The position numbers and the translations under genes are program-made. A stretch of DNA of 64,000 bases, taken from the NCBI RefSeq assembly GCF_004323735.1, contig NZ_CP036455.1:3281101-3345100 (forward strand), read 5' to 3'. Positions 58,192-64,000 of the stretch are shown here, one piece after another. The DNA is from Streptomonospora litoralis. Lineage in GTDB: Bacteria > Actinomycetota > Actinomycetes > Streptosporangiales > Streptosporangiaceae. Position 1 is the first letter of the stretch, and the number at the start of each line of letters is the position of its first letter. The notes under the pieces are model-generated. The model was not told the DNA's origin and did no database searches. It saw only the letters and a list, made by a program, of their open reading frames with translations.

Positions 58192-59061
58192 GTGGCGATC
58201 TGGCGCTCCCTGCTGCGCAAAACCGGATTCACCCCTGCTGATCCCGCGACGGCGACCCGCACGTCCGATCGGGAGCAGGGCCGCACCCCGGCCCTGCGCG
58301 CCGCCGCCCTGGAGCAGACGCTGCACGAGCACGTCGAGTCGCACGGCAGTGCCGATCCGCGCACCATCACCGCGCGCAACAACCTCGCCAGCAAGTACGC
58401 CCAGATCGGGCGCCGCGAGTCGGCCGTCGCCCAGTTCGAACAGGCCTTGGGCGACGCGGTGACCGCCTACGGCGAGGGACACGGGCAGACCGATGTGATC
58501 CGTGAGAACCTCGCCTGGTGCTACGAGGACGCCGGCCGCCACGGCGACGCCGCCGAGCAGTGGGAGGCGCTGCTCAAGCACCGCGACGAGCACCTGGGGC
58601 CGGTGGCTGCCGACACGGTCGCCGCGCGCAGCCGACTGGCCATCAGCTACCGCAAAAGCGGGCGCCACGACGCCGCCATCGCCCATTACGAGAAGGCCGT
58701 CGAGGACGCGGGCGTACCCGAGGCGCGCGAGGACCTGCGCCTGGGCCTGAGTCTGGCCTACGCCTCGGTGGACCGCGAGGACGACGGCATCCAGCAACTG
58801 CGCATGGTGCTTGCCCAGCGCCGCCGCAGGATCGGCACCAGGCACCTGGAGACGCTGGCGGTCCAGCACAGGCTGGGCCGGGCCTACACCCAGGCCGGCC
58901 GCCTGGAGGAGGCGGTCGATGCCCTGCGCACGGCCTACTTCAGCGGCCTCCAAGCCGCCGGCGACCCCGACATCCGCATGCTGACGCTGCGGATGCGCCG
59001 CGACCTGGCCGGGGCCCTCAGCGCCCTGGGCCGCCACCGCGAGGCCGCGGGACTGTTCTGA
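58192..59061 (+). CDS. Tetratricopeptide-repeat protein
   Basis: About 289 residues of TPR helices, with repeats such as TARNNLASKYAQIGRRESAV, ENLAWCYEDAGRHGDAAEQW, RLAISYRKSGRHDAAIAHYE and QHRLGRAYTQAGRLEEAVDA. It is a likely protein-interaction scaffold in the cytoplasm. The start is uncertain: the frame opens at 58036 but the upstream 150 bp is AT-richer and looks like promoter, so I take GTG 58192; 58132 (ATG) is an alternative. A good terminator follows. Confidence 0.75.
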   Translation: MAIWRSLLRKTGFTPADPATATRTSDREQGRTPALRAAALEQTLHEHVESHGSADPRTITARNNLASKYAQIGRRESAVAQFEQALGDAVTAYGEGHGQTDVIRENLAWCYEDAGRHGDAAEQWEALLKHRDEHLGPVAADTVAARSRLAISYRKSGRHDAAIAHYEKAVEDAGVPEAREDLRLGLSLAYASVDREDDGIQQLRMVLAQRRRRIGTRHLETLAVQHRLGRAYTQAGRLEEAVDALRTAYFSGLQAAGDPDIRMLTLRMRRDLAGALSALGRHREAAGLF

Positions 59062-59096
59062 CGGGGCCCGCGGCGGCCCCGACTCTTCGACGTCCA

Positions 59097-59130
59097 CCCC
59101 GGTTGCGCCCCGGCGCGCAACCGGGGTTTT
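59097..59130 (+). terminator. Intrinsic terminator of the TPR gene
   Basis: CCCCGGTTGCGC (59097-59108) pairs perfectly with GCGCAACCGGGG (59115-59126) around a six-base loop and is followed by TTTTCGCTTT. Confidence 0.9.
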
Positions 59131-59243
59131 CGCTTTGCCGGGACGCGGCAAGCGGGTGCGCGAGGCTGCTCGCCGCAGTAGTTACCGACGAGTAGCATGT
59201 TCTCGTACCGGTCACCCGTCCCTTAGAACCAGGAGGGCAAATC

Positions 59244-60446
59244 GTGCCGCGAACCGCCCGCGATGTCGTCTTCGTCGACGGAGTCAGGACTCCGTTCGGC
59301 AAGGCCGGCAAGGGCCTTTACGCCGAGACACGCGCCGACGACCTCGTCGTGCGCGTCATCCGCGAGCTACTACGCCGCAACCCCGGCCTCCCACCCGAGC
59401 GCGTGGACGAGGTGGCCATCGCCGCCACCACCCAGATCGGCGACCAGGGGCTGACGATCGGCCGCAGCGCCGCCCTGCTGGCCGGCCTGCCCCGCAGCGT
59501 CCCCGGCTACGCCATCGACCGCATGTGCGCCGGCGCGATGACGGCCGTGACCACCAGCGGCGCCGGCATCTCCTTCGGCGCCTACGACATCGCCATCGCC
59601 GGCGGCGTCGAGCACATGGGCCGCCACCCGATGGGCGAGGGCGTGGATCCCAACCCGCGCTTCCTCTCCGAGAAGCTGGTGGACACCTCGGCGCTGGTCA
59701 TGGGCAACACCGCGGAGAACCTGCACGACCGCTACCCCGCCATCACCAAGGACCGGGCCGACGCCTACGCCCTGCGCAGCCAGGAGAAGGTCGCCAAGGC
59801 CTACGCCGACGGCAAAATGCAGCCGGACCTGGTCGAGGTGCTGGTGCGCTCGGCCGAACAGGGCTACGGACTGGCCGACGCCGACGAACCTCCGCGCCCG
59901 GAGACCACCCTCGAAGGGCTGGCCGGGCTGAAGACTCCGTTCCGCGCGCACGGCAACGTGACGCCGGGCAATGCGGCCGGCCTCAACGACGGCGCGACCG
60001 GTGCGATCATCGCGGCCGAGGACGTCGCCGCCCAGATGGGGCTGAACGCCCCGATGCGGCTGGTCGACTTCTCCTTCGCCGGTGTGGAGCCCGAGGTCAT
60101 GGGCGAGGGGCCGGTGCCCGCCACCGAGCGGCTGCTGGCCCGGCAGCAGATGGGCGTGGACGAGATCGGCCTCATCGAGATCAACGAGGCCTTCGCCGTG
60201 CAGGTACTGGCCTTCCTGGAGCACTTCGGCATCGCCGACGACGACACGCGCGTCAATCCGTGGGGCGGTGCGATCGCGCTGGGCCACCCGCTGGCCTCCT
60301 CGGGCGTGCGGCTGATGATGCAGCTCGCGCGGCAGTTCGCCGAGCGCCCCGACGTCCGCTACGGGCTCACCACCATGTGCGTGGGTATGGGCATGGGCGG
60401 AACCGTGCTGTGGGAGAACACGAACTGGGAAGGGGCCGCCAAGTGA
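59244..60446 (+). CDS. fadA: Acetyl-CoA acyltransferase (thiolase)
   Basis: A 400-residue thiolase. The acyl-accepting Cys95 is in DRMCAGAMTA, the His in NEAF and GHPLASSG blocks, and the second Cys in MCVGMGMGG near the end. It cleaves 3-ketoacyl-CoA in beta-oxidation. GTG 59244 has GGAGGG six bases upstream. The stop overlaps the fadB start (GTGA), so the two subunits of the trifunctional complex are coupled. Confidence 0.94.
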   Translation: MPRTARDVVFVDGVRTPFGKAGKGLYAETRADDLVVRVIRELLRRNPGLPPERVDEVAIAATTQIGDQGLTIGRSAALLAGLPRSVPGYAIDRMCAGAMTAVTTSGAGISFGAYDIAIAGGVEHMGRHPMGEGVDPNPRFLSEKLVDTSALVMGNTAENLHDRYPAITKDRADAYALRSQEKVAKAYADGKMQPDLVEVLVRSAEQGYGLADADEPPRPETTLEGLAGLKTPFRAHGNVTPGNAAGLNDGATGAIIAAEDVAAQMGLNAPMRLVDFSFAGVEPEVMGEGPVPATERLLARQQMGVDEIGLIEINEAFAVQVLAFLEHFGIADDDTRVNPWGGAIALGHPLASSGVRLMMQLARQFAERPDVRYGLTTMCVGMGMGGTVLWENTNWEGAAK

Positions 60447-62575
60447 GCAGCAGCAACGACCGGGGCGCCGCGGGCGGTGTCCCCGCCTCCCCCGAGGCCC
60501 TGCGCGAGGTTTTCGCCGACGAGGTGGTCACCCACGCGCTCTCCCGCGACGTCCGGCTGCCCTACGGTGCCGGCAAGGCGGTGCTGATCACCCTGGACAA
60601 CGGGCACGACCACACCAAACCGAACACCTTCGGCCCGGCCGGGCTGCTCAGCCTGGACGAGGCGATCGAGGCGGCGCGCGCCCGCACCGACATCGCCGCC
60701 GTCTGCATCACCGGTAAGCCCTTCATCTTCGCCGTGGGCGCCGACCTGTCGGGCGTCCCGCAGGTGCAGACCCGCGAGCAGGCCCACGCGGTGGCCAAGC
60801 TGGGCCACGACGTCTTCCGCAAGCTGGGCGAGCTGGACGTGCCCACGTTCGCCTTCGTCAACGGCGCCGCCATGGGCGGCGGCGTCGAGGTGGCCCTGCA
60901 CTGCCGCTACCGCACCGTGTCCTCGGGCGTGACGGCCTTCGCGCTGCCCGAGGCGTTTCTGGGCCTGGTCCCGGGATGGGGCGGCACCTACCTGCTGCCG
61001 CGGCTCATCGGCGCCGAGCAGGCGCTGCAGCTCGTCGTCGACAACCCGCTGGCGCAGAACCGGACGATCAAGGGCCCCCGGGTCCACTCGATGGGCATCG
61101 CCGACGCCCTCTTCGAGCCGGCCGACTTCGTCGAGGAGTCGCTGCGCTGGGCCGCACGCGTCATCACCGGCGAGACCGCCGTCGAGCGGCCCGAGGTCGA
61201 CACCGGCCAGGCGTGGGACCAGGCGATCGAGACCGCCCGGTTCACGCTGGAGGGCAAGCTGCACGGCGCGGCCCCCGCCCCGGTGCGGGCGCTGGAGCTG
61301 GTCGCCGCGGCCAAGGACCGCACCCGCGACGAGGGCTTCGCCGCCGAGGACGAGGCGCTGGCCGACCTGATCATGAGCGACGAGCTCACCGCCGGCCTGT
61401 ACGCCTTCGACCTCAACCAGAAGCGGGCCCGGCGCCCCGCGGGCGCCCCCGACAAGTCGCTGGCCCGTCCGATCACCAAGGTCGGCGTCGTGGGGGCGGG
61501 GCTGATGGCCGGGCAGCTCGCGCTGCTGTTCGCCCGGCGGCTGGACGTGCCGGTGGTGATGACCGACCTGGACCGGGAGCGGCTGGACGCGGGCGTGGGC
61601 TACGTCCACGGCGAGATCGACAAGCTGCAGGGCAAGGGCCGTGTCACCGCCGACCAGGCGAACCGGCTGAAGAACCAGGTCAGCGGCTCGCTGTCCATGG
61701 ACGCCTTCGCCGACGCCGATTTCGTCATCGAGGCCGTGTTCGAGCGGATGCCGGTCAAGCAGGACGTGTTCGCTCAAGTCGAGGCGGTGGTGTCGGCGGA
61801 GGCGATCCTGGCCACCAACACCTCCTCGCTGTCGATCAGCGAAATGGCCTCGGGCCTGGAGCACCCCGAGCGGGTGGTGGGCTTCCACTTCTTCAACCCC
61901 GTGGCGGTGCTTCCGCTGCTGGAGATCGTGCGCGGCGAGCACACCGACGACGCGACGCTGGCCACGGCCTTCGCCACCGCGAAGACGCTGAAGAAGACGG
62001 CCGTGCTGTGCAAGGACGCGCCCGCCTTCGTCGTGAACCGGCTGCTGACCCTGTTCATGGGCGAGGTACTCGGCGCCGTCGAGGAGGGCACCGCCCCCGA
62101 GACGGCCGACCGGGCCGTGGCTCCGCTGGGGCTGCCCATGTCGCCGCTGATGCTGCTGCAGCTGGTCGGGCCGGCGGTGGCGCTGCACGTGGCCGAGACC
62201 TTGAACGCGTCCTTCCCGGAGCGCTTCGGCGTCTCCGACCAGCTGCGCCGCCTGGTCGAGTCGGGCCGGAACGAGATCTACGGCTCCGATCTGCAGATCG
62301 ACCCCGAGGTGCGGGAGATGTTCGCCGCGGGCGGCGACCGGCCCTCCAGCGAGGACCAGATCCTGCGGCGCGCGCTGGAGGCGCTGGCCCGGGAGATCCG
62401 CATCATGCTCGACGAGGGCGTGGTGGCCGAAGCGGCCGACATCGACCTGTGCCTGATCGCGGGCGCCGGGTGGCCGTTCCACCTCGGCGGTATCACGCCC
62501 TACCTGGACCGCTCCGGCGTGTCGGAGAAGGTCAACGGCTCGCTGTTCCACCCGGACGGCCCCAAGGCGGTGTAA
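60443..62575 (+). CDS. fadB: Fatty-acid oxidation multifunctional enzyme (hydratase/dehydrogenase)
   Basis: A 710-residue fusion. Residues up to about 220 form the enoyl-CoA hydratase with VNGAAMGGGVEVALHCRY and LPEAFLGLVPGWGGTYLLPR. From about 345 comes 3-hydroxyacyl-CoA dehydrogenase, with KVGVVGAGLMAGQLALLFA for NAD, IEAVFERMPVKQDVF, ATNTSSLSI and GFHFFNPVAVLPLLEIV (catalytic His). A C-terminal duplicate domain follows. GTG 60443 has AAGGGG seven bases upstream. A perfect hairpin ends the operon. Confidence 0.94.
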   Translation: MSSSNDRGAAGGVPASPEALREVFADEVVTHALSRDVRLPYGAGKAVLITLDNGHDHTKPNTFGPAGLLSLDEAIEAARARTDIAAVCITGKPFIFAVGADLSGVPQVQTREQAHAVAKLGHDVFRKLGELDVPTFAFVNGAAMGGGVEVALHCRYRTVSSGVTAFALPEAFLGLVPGWGGTYLLPRLIGAEQALQLVVDNPLAQNRTIKGPRVHSMGIADALFEPADFVEESLRWAARVITGETAVERPEVDTGQAWDQAIETARFTLEGKLHGAAPAPVRALELVAAAKDRTRDEGFAAEDEALADLIMSDELTAGLYAFDLNQKRARRPAGAPDKSLARPITKVGVVGAGLMAGQLALLFARRLDVPVVMTDLDRERLDAGVGYVHGEIDKLQGKGRVTADQANRLKNQVSGSLSMDAFADADFVIEAVFERMPVKQDVFAQVEAVVSAEAILATNTSSLSISEMASGLEHPERVVGFHFFNPVAVLPLLEIVRGEHTDDATLATAFATAKTLKKTAVLCKDAPAFVVNRLLTLFMGEVLGAVEEGTAPETADRAVAPLGLPMSPLMLLQLVGPAVALHVAETLNASFPERFGVSDQLRRLVESGRNEIYGSDLQIDPEVREMFAAGGDRPSSEDQILRRALEALAREIRIMLDEGVVAEAADIDLCLIAGAGWPFHLGGITPYLDRSGVSEKVNGSLFHPDGPKAV

Positions 62576-62607
62576 CCCGCCGACTCGGTCCCGCACCGCG
62601 GGACCAC

Positions 62608-62643
62608 CGGTCCGGGGCGCTCGCCGACGAGCGCCCCGGACCG
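62608..62643 (+). terminator. 16-bp perfect hairpin after fadB
   Basis: CGGTCCGGGGCGCTCG (62608-62623) and its exact complement (62628-62643) with a CCGA tetraloop, 32 bp past the fadB stop. There is no T-run, but it is very stable and well placed. Confidence 0.75.
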
Positions 62644-62733
62644 ACCGCGCGACGCCGTCCCCGCGCCCACCCGCCGCACACCGCGCCGCGTGCGGCCAAG
62701 ACGCCGCGGGTTCGGCTGTTTTATCCTGAAGCC

Positions 62734-63291
62734 ATGTCGGGCGCATCGGCACCATTCGTCGTCACCAACCGCTTCCGCGTGACCTGGGAGGGGGCCTGGC
62801 TGACGGTCGCGTGCCTGGTGTTCACCGGCATCGGCGTCGCGCTGATGCTGCGCGGCGGCGTCGTCGACATCGTCATGGGGCTGCTGGCCGTGCTCGTCTT
62901 CGGCGGAGCGGGCGCCGCGTCGATCACCCGCCTGGTCTCGCCGCGGCCGGTACTGGAGCTCGACGGCCACGGCGCGCGCTTCCCCGCGCCATGGCCGCGC
63001 TCGACCAGGGAGGACATCGTCCTGGCCTGGGGGGAGATCTCGCTGCTGCGGGCCTGCACGCAGGTGGTCCCGCACCGCGGCGGCACGGTGAGCCTGCACT
63101 ACCTGGACTTCGTCCCCGTCAGCGAAGCCGACCGCCCCTTCCGCACGCCCACGCCCTGGCGCAGCGACCACGCCGTGCGGGTTCGCCCCACTTGGGACCA
63201 CAGCCTCGACGAGATCGTGGCGGCCGTGCACACCCACCGCCCGGAGATGCCCTTCGAGGACCGCCGCGAGCCGCGCAACGACCACGTCTGA
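62734..63291 (+). CDS. Hypothetical two-helix membrane protein
   Basis: A 185-residue protein: a short cytoplasmic start, two close membrane segments (AWLTVACLVFTGIGVALML and IVMGLLAVLVFGGAGAASI), then a soluble domain of about 115 residues with LELDGHGARFPAPWPRSTRE and VLAWGEISLLRACTQVV, which looks like a PH-type domain. I cannot name a family. ATG 62734, with no strong Shine-Dalgarno. Convergent with the MMPL gene. Confidence 0.7.
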   Translation: MSGASAPFVVTNRFRVTWEGAWLTVACLVFTGIGVALMLRGGVVDIVMGLLAVLVFGGAGAASITRLVSPRPVLELDGHGARFPAPWPRSTREDIVLAWGEISLLRACTQVVPHRGGTVSLHYLDFVPVSEADRPFRTPTPWRSDHAVRVRPTWDHSLDEIVAAVHTHRPEMPFEDRREPRNDHV

Positions 63292-63336
63292 GGACGCCGG
63301 TACGGGCGCGCTCGCCCGCGCCCGGCGATGACCCGG

Positions 63337-64000
63337 TCACCCCGAGCGCGCGGGCTCGCGGTCGCCGGAAAGCGGTTCCTCCTCGGTGATGTCCTCTCCC
63401 TCGGTGATGCCGATGCGGTCGTGCAGCCGGCGCAGCGGCCCGGGCAGCCACCAGTTCGCCCGGCCCAGCAGCCGCATGGTGGCCGGCACCAGCAGCGCCC
63501 GCACCAGCGTCGCGTCCACGATCACGGCCATCGCCAGGCCCATCCCCATGATCTTGAGGAACAGCAGGTCGGACAGGCCCATCGCGGCGAGCACCACCAC
63601 CAGCAGGATCGCGGCGCTGGTGATGATGCGGCCGGTGCGCTGCAGTCCGGTGGCCACCGAGTGGCGGTTGTCGCCGGTGCGGGCGTACTCCTCGCGGACG
63701 CGGCTGAGCAGGAACAGCTCGTAGTCCATCGCCAGGCCGAACGCCACGATGACGATGAGCACGAGGAACGTCGGGTCGATGGTGCCCACGGTGGTGAAGT
63801 CCAGCACCCCCGAAAGGTGGCCCTCCTGGAAGCCCCACACGACCACCCCGAGTGAGGCGCCCAGTGACAGCGCGCCCATGATCACCGCCTTCAGCGGCAG
63901 CACCACGGAGCCGAACGCCAGGAACAGCAGCACCAGGGTCACCGCGACGACGAAGGCCAGGGTGGCCGGCAGGGCGTCGACGATCGCGGCGACGTTGTCG
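63337..64000 (-). CDS. MMPL/RND-family transporter, C-terminal part
   Basis: The last 220 residues of an MMPL (mycobacterial membrane protein large)-type transporter, cut by the right window edge. Five or six membrane segments include LVLLFLAFGSVVLPLKAVIM and the segment VLIVIVAFGLAMDYELFLLS, with its paired acidic residues for proton coupling (GLAMDYE), then VREEYARTGDNRHSVATGL and IIVDAT-like VIVDATLVRALLVPATM. The true start is outside. The substrate, often a lipid or drug, is unknown. Confidence 0.9.
   Translation of the reverse strand, partial: DNVAAIVDALPATLAFVVAVTLVLLFLAFGSVVLPLKAVIMGALSLGASLGVVVWGFQEGHLSGVLDFTTVGTIDPTFLVLIVIVAFGLAMDYELFLLSRVREEYARTGDNRHSVATGLQRTGRIITSAAILLVVVLAAMGLSDLLFLKIMGMGLAMAVIVDATLVRALLVPATMRLLGRANWWLPGPLRRLHDRIGITEGEDITEEEPLSGDREPARSG

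Overview
The window is very GC-rich and most genes sit wall to wall with GC-biased third positions. A WhiB-family regulator, a DtxR-type iron box, an SSI-type protease inhibitor, coproporphyrin-dependent haem genes (hemE, hemY/cgoX, hemQ), DUF3000 beside RNase D, and sirA with an APS-reductase cysH all point to a filamentous actinobacterium. My best guess is Nocardiopsidaceae (Nocardiopsis/Streptomonospora-like) or a close relative; this rests on family content, not on a search.

Left part (1-9.8 kb): an iron-regulated siderophore operon on the minus strand. It runs from a DmdR/IdeR-type box at 8063-8081 through dhbA, dhbC, dhbE, dhbB (isochorismatase without a carrier domain), an ornithine/lysine N-monooxygenase, a free-standing aryl carrier protein and a flavin-dependent halogenase, and continues off the left edge. 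An EntS-like exporter lies just upstream. Together they predict a mixed catecholate-hydroxamate siderophore whose 2,3-dihydroxybenzoyl unit is halogenated on a carrier protein. The peptide synthetase should lie left of position 1.

Middle (10-36.5 kb): envelope, regulatory and housekeeping genes. They include two AI-2E-type permeases, a STAS protein, an orphan histidine kinase, an SSI inhibitor, a DUF318/TIGR03943 pair behind a Zur-like box, a DEAD helicase, a crotonase, an ABC-F ATPase with a small HTH protein, a WhiB regulator, an MFS carrier, an LPXTG Gly/Asp-repeat protein next to a membrane beta-propeller-like protein, an HNH lipoprotein and a BrkB-like protein. Between 32.5 and 34.1 kb is a gene-free mosaic of repeats. 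Part of it recurs at 10.0-10.4 kb, and a related hairpin recurs at 54.46 kb.

Right part (36.7-64 kb): a sulfate-assimilation block (candidate leader peptide, sirA, zinc-ribbon protein, cysH, sirohydrochlorin chelatase), then a MerR regulator, an Uma2 nuclease of lower GC, an AidB-like acyl-CoA dehydrogenase, glgX, a RibD-like reductase, a GntR regulator, msrB, psd-pssA, hemQ-hemY, DUF4349, hemE, DUF3000, rnd, a TPR protein, the fadA-fadB beta-oxidation pair and the C-terminal end of an MMPL transporter. I saw no rRNA, tRNA, CRISPR array or intact insertion sequence.
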